Of a stretch of DNA of 42,687 nucleotides, positions 21,871-29,644 are shown in pieces (the stretch's first letter is position 1; each line of letters starts with the position of its first letter). Location: the NCBI GenBank assembly GCA_024401475.1, contig JAKSKZ010000030.1:1-42687 (forward strand). The letters run 5' to 3'. Under the pieces are notes generated by a model. That model saw nothing but the letters and a program-made list of their open reading frames with translations, did no database searches and was not told the origin of the DNA. A program made the translations under genes and the position numbers. Source of the DNA: Paludibacteraceae bacterium. GTDB taxonomy: Bacteria; Bacteroidota; Bacteroidia; Bacteroidales; Paludibacteraceae.

Positions 21871-24327
21871 CTAATTATTTCGCCAAGCTATAACACAATA
21901 TACAATACCCGTTGAAATAGAAGCCAAACAACTTGCTATAGCTGTAAATATAGCGACATTCTCCTTCACATGGGTTTCTTTATTCTCTTCAACCTCTTCA
22001 GGAATATAAATATGAGCACCAGTCTTTATCTTAGGATATTTTTTTATCCACAAGAATCTTTTCGTTGCCGCAATAGAACCATCAGCATATGCAACATACG
22101 AGTGTTTTTTTACTGCCGTATTCGTAAAACCACCAGCTGAACTAACATATTTTTTCAATGATTTAGAATCATAGATAACCATACCTGGCACATGCACAGC
22201 ACCAGAAACTGTCACCGTTTGGATAGGTTTTGGAACATATATAACATCACCCTCTTGAAGATACAAATCAGTCTTAGATCCAGGCTTCTTTTCAATCTCT
22301 TCCAAATCTATTGCCAACATATCCAATCTTCCAAGAAGGGAATTTTGGTAACGGATACGTTCTTCCTCATCCTGCATATTTGACAAAGTTCTTATCATCT
22401 TCAAATCGCGCATATACTCAATATGACTACGATTAGTTTTTCTCAATAAGAATCCCGAAGCTTTCTCTGCATGAGGAGAGAACCCTCCTGCTCTTTTAAT
22501 CACGTCAGAAATCTTCTCATCCTTGCTCAAAATCGCATAATATCCAGGAGAGGCGAACTCACCTACAACTTGAACCGAAGACAAATCTTCAAAGCCTTGC
22601 AATCCCCTAACAGAGACTTCATCACGTGGATATAGGACAAAATCAGTAGCCGCCTGTTGCAAAGAATCTGACAACGACAAAACAAACACCTCTTTTTTCT
22701 TCAGATCTTCTTTCAACGTTTCAGGATCTGTCACACGACGAGTAATCTCGATACGATCCTTATCTGCAAAATCAGAGAATCCTTTCGCCATAAATATCAA
22801 ATCTTTCAACGTCATATTTTCGAAATAAGGGAATTTTCCAGGAGCCAACACTCTACCCCTAATCGAGACTTGCTTATCTCTTTCAAATTCATCATTTGAA
22901 CCAATTGTAACAATATCTTCTTTCTTTAATTCGATATTATACGCTCCACTTATCAAATCCTGAACATTGAACGCAATCATCTCTGGCTTCAAATCTTCCT
23001 TCAAGCGAAGAATTGTTGCATGCTGCATATAAGCGTCTTCCTTCAATCCGTCTGCCTTCTCAACCAAATCCTTCAATGTCATACCCTCTGTAAGAGCGTA
23101 CGTGCCAGGACGGAAAACACAACCTGAGATTTGAACTCGGTTAGCAAATCTATTCAATATTGAACCTACTGTATATTCATCACCCGCCTTAGGTCGGAAA
23201 TAAGAGAACTTCGACTTCTCCACATCTTCCACACTTTTCTCGTTTCCTGCATATCGAACAACAGAGATACGCTCCGTATATGCGTCATCCGTAAAGCCTC
23301 CACAATAAGTAATCAAATCCTCTAATGACTCGCCATCTTTTATTTCAAAGATACCATTGTGTTTCAACTCGCCTTTGATAGAGACTCTGCTTTTATATGC
23401 TGGTATATAGATGACATCTTGGTTTTGCAATGTGATATTATTTTCGAGAACACCTTTTGTCAAAAAGCCATATATATCAACACTTGCAATTTCCACACCC
23501 GAACGCAAAACTTTTATATTACGCATTGAACCTGTCCTTGAAGAGGGTCCTCCACATGCATACAAAGCATTAAAGACAGAAGACAAAGAAGACAAGGTGT
23601 AAGTTCCTGGTCGAGTAGCCTCTCCCACCACGTACACGTTGATACTTCTAATATTACCCAATGAGACAGTAACCGTTGTGCGCCCAGAGGATATTGTACT
23701 ATACACCGTAGTCAATTGCTTTTTTATTTTTTTCTCAGCATCCTCAATTGACATACCAGCCACTTGGACCTGTCCAACATTCGGAATTCGGACAACACCC
23801 TCACGAGAAACCGTCAAACGCATCGTCGTCTCAGACATACCAAAAACATCAACCACCAATTCGTCACCAGGTCCCACCTGATAACTGCGAGGTGTCGGCA
23901 TATTTGAGTTCGGTTCAAAACTCATATTACTATTTGTAAACAAATACGAACCAAATACACTATTTGCCTCTCGAGACAATATTCTCTGTTCTTTTCGATC
24001 TTGGTTTTGCTCAATCTTGGCTTCATTGTCAATTTTCTCAACTTCAGAGACCTTCTCTACTGGCTTTTGCTCTACACTTGCAGATTGAATTCTAACTTTC
24101 AATTTCTCCAACTCATCAGCAGGCATTCCCCTTTCAACAGCAATACGCTCTACATCAGCAAAAGAATATCCTGCCTTGGTATATTTATCAACAAAAGCCT
24201 CTATTTGAGCGTCAGACAAATTATCCACCTTCACAGACGATATATTCGCCATACTTATTTCGCGAGAAAAACATGACGAATATAGACACAAAGAAAAAAA
24301 GAATACTGTAACTAACTTTTTTATCAT
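21871..24327 (-). CDS. Wza-type polysaccharide export protein with six SLBB domains
   Basis: 818 residues. Signal peptide at the start (MIKKLVTVFFFSLCLYSSCF). After a helical stretch (~30-90) comes the Poly_export domain (~145-235: YQVGPGDELVVDVFGMSE, REGVVRIPNVGQVQVAGMSI). Six SLBB domains follow, recognised by openings such as VYVVGEATRPGTYTL, VSIKGELKHNGIFEI, VQISGCVFRPGTYAL, VSIRGRVLAPGKFPYFE, VQVVGEFASPGYYAI and VTVSGAVHVPGMVIY. A hydrophobic segment ends the chain (FTAIASCLASISTGIVYCVI). Long multi-SLBB Wza relatives of this kind export exopolysaccharide or capsule through the outer membrane in Bacteroidetes. First gene of an operon with the Wzz-like gene. Confidence 0.9.
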   Translation of the reverse strand: MIKKLVTVFFFSLCLYSSCFSREISMANISSVKVDNLSDAQIEAFVDKYTKAGYSFADVERIAVERGMPADELEKLKVRIQSASVEQKPVEKVSEVEKIDNEAKIEQNQDRKEQRILSREANSVFGSYLFTNSNMSFEPNSNMPTPRSYQVGPGDELVVDVFGMSETTMRLTVSREGVVRIPNVGQVQVAGMSIEDAEKKIKKQLTTVYSTISSGRTTVTVSLGNIRSINVYVVGEATRPGTYTLSSLSSVFNALYACGGPSSRTGSMRNIKVLRSGVEIASVDIYGFLTKGVLENNITLQNQDVIYIPAYKSRVSIKGELKHNGIFEIKDGESLEDLITYCGGFTDDAYTERISVVRYAGNEKSVEDVEKSKFSYFRPKAGDEYTVGSILNRFANRVQISGCVFRPGTYALTEGMTLKDLVEKADGLKEDAYMQHATILRLKEDLKPEMIAFNVQDLISGAYNIELKKEDIVTIGSNDEFERDKQVSIRGRVLAPGKFPYFENMTLKDLIFMAKGFSDFADKDRIEITRRVTDPETLKEDLKKKEVFVLSLSDSLQQAATDFVLYPRDEVSVRGLQGFEDLSSVQVVGEFASPGYYAILSKDEKISDVIKRAGGFSPHAEKASGFLLRKTNRSHIEYMRDLKMIRTLSNMQDEEERIRYQNSLLGRLDMLAIDLEEIEKKPGSKTDLYLQEGDVIYVPKPIQTVTVSGAVHVPGMVIYDSKSLKKYVSSAGGFTNTAVKKHSYVAYADGSIAATKRFLWIKKYPKIKTGAHIYIPEEVEENKETHVKENVAIFTAIASCLASISTGIVYCVIAWRNN

Positions 24328-24741
24328 ATCAAATACACAATTGACAGTAACAAAAGAATTTTATCAAATGATTATTCTCACACATAAATCAAACAATAGC
24401 CGCTAAAACAAGCCTACTATTCAATTTTGCAAATATAATTGATTTTTCAAGTAGATTGGCTTCATCCCTGCAAAAAAAATTGTATCCCTCCAAGAACTGT
24501 ATAGAACATCCCAAACACCTTGCCCACTAAATCACTTAAAACTAAGAATACTGAATTGTCCTTCCCTTTTGAATTTCAAATTCTTTATTGTTATCCATTG
24601 TTCTACCTTGTTTATTTAGATTAATAATCTGATTTATGAAGTTCTACATGATCTTCATGTTTCATAAATTTAATATTTCTTGGGTCAGATGACATCAGAA
24701 ATGTCACCAGCAACAGGGATTAATTCTATCATTACACGGAC
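24328..24741. other. Intergenic region with clustered inverted repeats
   Basis: Over 400 bases without a convincing gene. A -7 match for the export operon lies on the minus strand at 24437-24430 (TATATTTG, no clear -33). Further right, four short inverted repeats crowd 24571-24706: GAATTT/AAATTC, AGATTA/TAATCT, a nested pair TTTATGAA/TTCATAAA enclosing ACATGA/TCATGT, and TGACAT/ATGTCA. Possible non-coding RNA or regulator sites; unproven. Confidence 0.45.
24430..24437 (-). promoter_or_regulatory. Candidate -7 box for the Wza-Wzz operon
   Basis: Minus strand TATATTTG fits TAnnTTTG, 103 bases before the start at 24327. No TTG at the expected -33 distance. Confidence 0.38.
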
Positions 24742-24773
24742 AAAAAAAAGGCTTCGAGAATTCCCGAAGCCTT
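24742..24773 (-). terminator. Terminator of tRNA-Cys
   Basis: Minus strand: AAGGCTTCGGG pairs with CTCGAAGCCTT around an AATT loop, followed by TTTTTTT. It begins three bases after the tRNA end. Confidence 0.9.
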
Positions 24774-24775
24774 AG

Positions 24776-24847
24776 AGGTCCCTAGCGGATTCGAACCGCT
24801 GTAAACGGTTTTGCAGACCGCTGACTAAACCACTCATCCAAAGGACC
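24776..24847 (-). tRNA. tRNA-Cys (GCA)
   Basis: 72 bases on the minus strand fold as a tRNA: acceptor GGTCCTT with AGGGACC, discriminator T (U), anticodon stem GCGGT/ACCGT with loop CTGCAAA (anticodon GCA), T-arm AGCGG-TTCGAAT-CCGCT. No CCA is encoded. It has its own promoter and terminator. Confidence 0.95.
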
Positions 24848-24868
24848 ATTTCCTTTTCGTTTGCAGTG

Positions 24869-24899
24869 CAAAGGTAGGACGTTTTTTTCAAACAACAAA
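24869..24899 (-). promoter_or_regulatory. Promoter of tRNA-Cys (TTTG-N19-TACCTTTG)
   Basis: Minus strand: TTTG at 24899-24896, 19 bases, TACCTTTG at 24876-24869, 21 bases before the tRNA. A full consensus match. Confidence 0.75.
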
Positions 24900-24938
24900 A
24901 CAAAACAAACTTTTTTTTCGCCCCTCCTTTCAAATTTT

Positions 24939-24971
24939 AATGGGAAGCATTGATTTTCAACACTTCCCATT
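24939..24971 (-). terminator. Hairpin after the His-rich gene, weak terminator
   Basis: Minus strand: AATGGGAAG pairs perfectly with CTTCCCATT around a 15-base loop, 12 bases past the stop at 24984. It is followed by AAAATTT rather than a T-run, so termination efficiency is uncertain. Confidence 0.5.
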
Positions 24972-24983
24972 AACAAATTATTC

Positions 24984-25700
24984 TCAAAATGAAAGATGAA
25001 CTGAGACGTGAGGTCTAGCAGGCTCTACCACCGGTGCTGGGGGAATAGGAGCCTCATAAACTTGCACAGCTGGGGCCTCTACCAAAACATATCCAGTTGG
25101 TGTTTCATAGAACCAAGACCCATCTCCCTCCCAATATACATCATGACCAACAACCACTTGCCTGCAAGGGAACGGCAACACTGGAAATAAGGAGTAATAA
25201 GGGATTGAAACCAACCCATATCCATGTCCAGGATAATATCTATAAAACGCACCATTATGATGATAATATCTACAATTATCCACAAAGAAAGCTTGCGCTC
25301 TTCTATCTACATGTTGCACGTAATGAGGATGTCCATGTACATGATGTGCTGGAGTTGGGTGCACTGGTTGATAACGATGAGCCGAGTACACTGGGTGACG
25401 ATGAACGTCTGCATGAGATGCATGTCCAGGACGAGGTGCTACATTGGGATGACCAGACATAGGTTGCGTCAATTGAGAATGATGAGTTGGAGCAGGATTT
25501 CTCGGTGCCACATTCTCATGTCTTGAAGGTGCAGCAGCCCCTCTTCTCATAGATTCGCCATGTGATTGTCTTTGAGAAGTTGAGACAGACGAACGAGCAT
25601 GAGAATCACCTCTTCTACCTCCATCCCTTTGTGCATAAGAAGAAACTGCAGTAAATGCAAAGACCATCAAAATGGCCATTATTCTATTAAGTGTTTTCAT
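24984..25700 (-). CDS. Histidine-rich exported protein (DUF6515-like)
   Basis: 238 residues with a signal peptide (MKTLNRIMAILMVFAFTAVS, cleaved near SYA-Q). Residues ~25-130 are rich in His, Arg, Pro and Ser with about twenty histidines (HADVHRHPVYSAHRYQ, HHVHGHPHYVQHV). The C-terminal part has aromatic beta-like motifs (CRYYHHNGAFYRYYPGHGYG, TGYVLVEAPAV) that resemble the DUF6515 family of Bacteroidetes exported proteins. The histidine clusters could bind metal ions, which is inference. Single-gene unit between tRNA-Cys and the divergent CotH gene. Confidence 0.75.
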   Translation of the reverse strand: MKTLNRIMAILMVFAFTAVSSYAQRDGGRRGDSHARSSVSTSQRQSHGESMRRGAAAPSRHENVAPRNPAPTHHSQLTQPMSGHPNVAPRPGHASHADVHRHPVYSAHRYQPVHPTPAHHVHGHPHYVQHVDRRAQAFFVDNCRYYHHNGAFYRYYPGHGYGLVSIPYYSLFPVLPFPCRQVVVGHDVYWEGDGSWFYETPTGYVLVEAPAVQVYEAPIPPAPVVEPARPHVSVHLSF

Positions 25701-25728
25701 AACCTAATCATTTTAAAAGTTAGTAAAT

Positions 25729-25747
25729 GGGCACCATCTTAGTGCCC
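25729..25747. other. Hairpin in the leader of the His-rich gene
   Basis: GGGCAC pairs with GTGCCC around a 7-base loop, followed on the plus side by TTGTTTGTT. It lies 29 bases upstream of the His-rich gene start on the minus strand. It could be a leader structure for that gene; no plus-strand gene needs a terminator here. Confidence 0.4.
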
Positions 25748-25945
25748 TTGTTTGTTATTAAGACATTGACAAAACCCAAAGGTTTACCAGCACAATGGTT
25801 AAAATATGTTTATCCTTTCATTTTGAGGGGAATAAGACTCTGCTTTTTTTATGACCGGCCTTCCCGTTTCATCAACACAGACACATCTGCTTCAACAAAA
25901 TTAAGATTTTTTTCGAAAAGAAGGCTAACATAAAAACTTATACAC

Positions 25946-25953
25946 TATATTTG
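25946..25953 (+). promoter_or_regulatory. Candidate -7 box for the CotH-domain gene
   Basis: TATATTTG fits TAnnTTTG, 43 bases before the start codon at 25997. The same octamer precedes the next gene. No TTG at -33. Confidence 0.45.
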
Positions 25954-25996
25954 TGATGCGATTATCGCAAAAGTATAAATGTAAATTGTTTTTGTT

Positions 25997-28900
25997 ATGA
26001 AAAAAGGATATTTAGCACTAATGGCGTTCGTCTGCATGGGGCAAATCGGAAACGCCTCTGTCCTCATCAACGAATTAATGCCTCGAAATGTTTCGTATCT
26101 AATCAATGAAGAATTCAATTATGATGGATGGGTTGAGCTTTACAACAACGGAGCAGAAAAGTTCGATCTCTCTCAATGCGTCTTTTCTGATGGGAAGCAC
26201 ACTTGGGAAAGTGAGACCACAGGAATTCTTAATCCTGGAGAATTCACTCTATTCTATTTCGACGAACTCAACTCCTACAATCACGCCAATTTCAAATTAG
26301 ATGCTGACGGTGGCATTTTAACTCTATCAACGAAAAATGGCATAGAGTTAGACAAAATCACCTACGCCAAAGCTTTTAGAAACATCTCCTTCGGTCGCAC
26401 AACAGATGGAGGTCTTACGCTCGGCACACTAAATGCCCCGACACCAGGAAAATCCAACAACACAAGCACACTAATAGAAAATCAATCAGAGGCTCCCACC
26501 CTTGGACTCGCCCCCGGATTTTACAAAGGTGCACAAAGTCTCAGCATATCTTCACCAACGGCAAACGCAAAAATATATTACACGACAGATGGTTCGGAGC
26601 CACAAGTAGGTTCATCATCTCTTTATAGCCAACCGATCAGCATCACAGCCACTACTCCCATCAGAGCTATTGCAGTTGAAGAAGGGAAACTAAAAAGTGA
26701 CATCATCACTGGCACGTATTTCATAGACAACAGAAATATTTCCTTGCCTGTCATTGCCATCACCACAGACAACAAATTCTTTTACGACGATTCTATAGGA
26801 ATGTTGGTTGTCGGCGTGAATGGAGGCGAGGTACCTAACTACTGTTCGTTTGCCGAAGATCAAGCCAATTTCATGACAGACTGGGAGCGTCCATGCAACA
26901 TTGAATATTTCGACAGAGAAAACAAGCAAGAGCAACTAAGCATGGAAGTTAAAGCCAGCAACTTCGGTGCTTGTTCAAGAACGAAATACACGAAATCCAT
27001 TAAAATCAAAGCTAACAAAGCATACGGGGGCAAGAAAATGGACTGTGCGTTGTTCAGAGAGAAACCAAACCTTCAATGGAAAAGTGTCGTACTAAGAAAT
27101 TCCGGAAACGATTTTGGTCGTTCCTATTTGAGAGACGGATTCATGCAATCACTTCTAATCGGACAAGTTGACATTGACCACCAAGCATACGAACCTGCCA
27201 TTGTTTACATCAACGGCAAATACTATGGTCTTTTAAACATCAGAGAAAGGACAAACAAAGACTTCATCTTCTCTAATTATGGATTAGATGAAGAAGATAT
27301 TTACATAGAAGAGGTCTCTTCTTCTTTGAAAGTCAGCACAGAGGGTTATAAAGATGTAGTCGCTCTTCTAGAAGAGGAAGACATGAACGCAAACGGAATG
27401 TACGAAAAGATTGACCAACAAATCGACATCAATGAATTCCTAAACTACTTCATGGCCGAGCTCTACTATGCCAACACTGACTGGGCAGGCGGCAACTTGA
27501 AAGCTTGGAAACGCATTCAAAATGGCAAATGGCGTTGGATCCTATACGATACGGACTTTGGATTTTCTTGCTACGGCAACAACTTCTCATCCAACACTTT
27601 CTCAAATGCAGAGAAGAATGTAACATTCAAAGGATTCCTCCAAAACGAAAGAATCAAAGACAGACTCATCTCAAAATTTGCCGTACATCTTGGTTCCACA
27701 TTCAAGCCAGAACGTGTAAATCACATTCTCGACAGCATGTCAAGCTACATCAAAGAAGAGGCTTTGATTTACCAAGACTATTTGTCCGGCGTCAAAAAAT
27801 TGGAGCAAGATTGGACAAAAGATATTGCCAACATGCATACTTTCGCTGAAAAAAGACCCGATTATCTTTACAAGCACGTCAGCACTTACTTCAAATTAGG
27901 CGACACTGCCAGCCTTCGCATCTATTCTGACATGCCTGAGGCTCGATACATATTCAACGACGAGGCGGTCCCTTGTTCCGACCTCAATACCAAATTCTAT
28001 TTGGGAAGAGAACTAAGAGTGAAAGCAATTGCTCCCGACGGATACAAGTTTAATCATTGGGAAATCATAAATGACCAAAAGTTGATCAACGCTAGTGATG
28101 CTTGGAAGTATTACGACAAAGGAAACCTTCCATCAGAAGAATGGATGCTTCCTACCCACAAAGACGGTTCTTGGAAATCAGCAGAAAGTCCTCTTGGATT
28201 TAACGTGTCTTCTTTCGTCAAGACAAACATCAATACGAAAGATGAAAATGGAGCAAATCTTATCACTGCCTATTTCAGAAAAGCATTCGCGCTTGATGAA
28301 AGCTATTCTAACACACCACTAGAGGCTAGCATAAACTACAACAATGGTGCGGTTGTCTATATTAACGGACAAGAAATATTCAGAGTAGGAATGCCCGACG
28401 GACCTGTTGCTTACGACACGAAAGCAACCTCATTCGTTTCTAAATACAAAACTGCAGACTTCAAAATAGCTCCTGAATACCTAACAAAAGGTGAGAATGT
28501 CATTGCTGTAGAGATCCACGGAAACTCAAACATGAACACTTCCCTTGCCTTCAACATGACACTCGTGGATCCTCAAGCCAAGCCAAAAGCTGAAATCGCC
28601 ACTGAGGCCACATTAACAAGAACATTCTCGGGCAATTGCACTTACAAGGCTGTGTTCGAAGAAGATTCAGAATGGGATGCCACATTGCCTAAATTGTATT
28701 TGAATGAGATTTGTGCAACCAACAAGCAATATGTTGACGAGCATTTCCAAGATGAAGACTGGATTGAGATTTACAATGACGGAACTTCACCTATCAACAT
28801 TGGAGGCATGTACATCTCTGACGAAAGGAAAGATTTGCAAAAATACAAAATCGCCGATAGTGTTCCGGAATTGACTACCATTCCTGCCAAAGGATATCTT

Positions 28901-29407
28901 GTACTTTGGGCTGACGGAGAACCTGAACAAGGCATTCTACACACCAACTTCGAATTGCCTATCACGAAGTCGCAAACCGTTTCGTTGTCGAAAATGATTG
29001 ACGGAGAACTCTTCGTCATAGACTCCATTCGCTACGAACCGCACGCAAAGGGCGAAACATTCGCAAGATTCTCTTACGGATTTGACGGCGAATGGTCTAT
29101 CACGTCGCTCCCTACATTCAAGGCAGAAAACAAACTCGCCTTCCGACTTGAGGTTGAAGAGGCTGTTACTGACGGGGTTAGCATAGCTGTATATCCAAAC
29201 CCTACTACTGACATTCTATGGTTTAGCCTCCCTTGGGAAGGTATGGCAGATGTCCAAATCAGCGATGGAATTAGAACCATAATGCAGGCAACGGTTTCAA
29301 ATCGAGGTGGCATCGAAGTAGATCAGCTACCTAACGGCTTCTATTTCGCCATAGTTCGGAACCAAGAGACAAAAGAGATTCAAGTTATTAAGTTCATAAA
29401 GAATTAA
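25997..29407 (+). CDS. CotH-kinase/lamin-tail-domain protein secreted by T9SS
   Basis: 1136 residues. Signal peptide MKKGYLALMAFVCMGQIGNA. First lamin-tail domain ~22-140 (INELMPRNVSYLINEEFNYD, WVELYNNGAEKFDLS). A chitobiase-C-terminal-like sandwich ~160-250 (IYYTTDGSEPQVGSS). CotH domain ~252-640 with IKIKANKAYGGKKMDCALF, YINGKYYGLLNIRERTNKDF and the acidic WRWILYDTDFGFSCYG near 516. A repeat-like and carbohydrate-binding-like middle region follows, a second lamin-tail domain ~896-1050 (LYLNEICATNKQYVDEHF), and a type A T9SS sorting domain at the end (VYPNPTTDILWFSL, LPNGFYFAIVRN). CotH proteins are atypical kinases known from spore coats; in Bacteroidetes the role of secreted forms is unclear. 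It is expected to be surface-anchored or released. A strong terminator follows. Confidence 0.9.
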   Translation: MKKGYLALMAFVCMGQIGNASVLINELMPRNVSYLINEEFNYDGWVELYNNGAEKFDLSQCVFSDGKHTWESETTGILNPGEFTLFYFDELNSYNHANFKLDADGGILTLSTKNGIELDKITYAKAFRNISFGRTTDGGLTLGTLNAPTPGKSNNTSTLIENQSEAPTLGLAPGFYKGAQSLSISSPTANAKIYYTTDGSEPQVGSSSLYSQPISITATTPIRAIAVEEGKLKSDIITGTYFIDNRNISLPVIAITTDNKFFYDDSIGMLVVGVNGGEVPNYCSFAEDQANFMTDWERPCNIEYFDRENKQEQLSMEVKASNFGACSRTKYTKSIKIKANKAYGGKKMDCALFREKPNLQWKSVVLRNSGNDFGRSYLRDGFMQSLLIGQVDIDHQAYEPAIVYINGKYYGLLNIRERTNKDFIFSNYGLDEEDIYIEEVSSSLKVSTEGYKDVVALLEEEDMNANGMYEKIDQQIDINEFLNYFMAELYYANTDWAGGNLKAWKRIQNGKWRWILYDTDFGFSCYGNNFSSNTFSNAEKNVTFKGFLQNERIKDRLISKFAVHLGSTFKPERVNHILDSMSSYIKEEALIYQDYLSGVKKLEQDWTKDIANMHTFAEKRPDYLYKHVSTYFKLGDTASLRIYSDMPEARYIFNDEAVPCSDLNTKFYLGRELRVKAIAPDGYKFNHWEIINDQKLINASDAWKYYDKGNLPSEEWMLPTHKDGSWKSAESPLGFNVSSFVKTNINTKDENGANLITAYFRKAFALDESYSNTPLEASINYNNGAVVYINGQEIFRVGMPDGPVAYDTKATSFVSKYKTADFKIAPEYLTKGENVIAVEIHGNSNMNTSLAFNMTLVDPQAKPKAEIATEATLTRTFSGNCTYKAVFEEDSEWDATLPKLYLNEICATNKQYVDEHFQDEDWIEIYNDGTSPINIGGMYISDERKDLQKYKIADSVPELTTIPAKGYLVLWADGEPEQGILHTNFELPITKSQTVSLSKMIDGELFVIDSIRYEPHAKGETFARFSYGFDGEWSITSLPTFKAENKLAFRLEVEEAVTDGVSIAVYPNPTTDILWFSLPWEGMADVQISDGIRTIMQATVSNRGGIEVDQLPNGFYFAIVRNQETKEIQVIKFIKN

Positions 29408-29440
29408 CAAAAACAAAACAGATTAACAATCTAAGACATG

Positions 29441-29473
29441 ACGGTGAAGTTCGTTTTGAACTTCACCGTTTTT
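29441..29473 (+). terminator. Terminator of the CotH-domain gene
   Basis: A perfect 12-bp stem (ACGGTGAAGTTC with GAACTTCACCGT) around a 5-base loop, followed by TTTTTC. It lies 33 bases past the stop codon. Confidence 0.93.
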
Positions 29474-29554
29474 CATTCACGCAAAAAACTAATTATTTAG
29501 TATTTAACATTCCTTTTTTCAATCCACAAAACACCTTTCTACACAAAAAAAAAC

Positions 29555-29562
29555 TATATTTG
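29555..29562 (+). promoter_or_regulatory. Candidate -7 box for the beta-helix protein gene
   Basis: TATATTTG fits TAnnTTTG, 82 bases before the start codon at 29645, downstream of the CotH terminator. The -33 side has only a TTT. Confidence 0.45.
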
Positions 29563-29644
29563 CAAATTCGCAGGAATATAGGCATATATAGAAGTGCAAT
29601 CAAACTCTCCGTTTCCCGGGGTTTATTATTATTTAAGAAGATAG

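Noticed and set aside
24776..24847. Integration site of a mobile element at tRNA-Cys
   Set aside because: No duplicated tRNA 3' end and no integrase were seen in the window.
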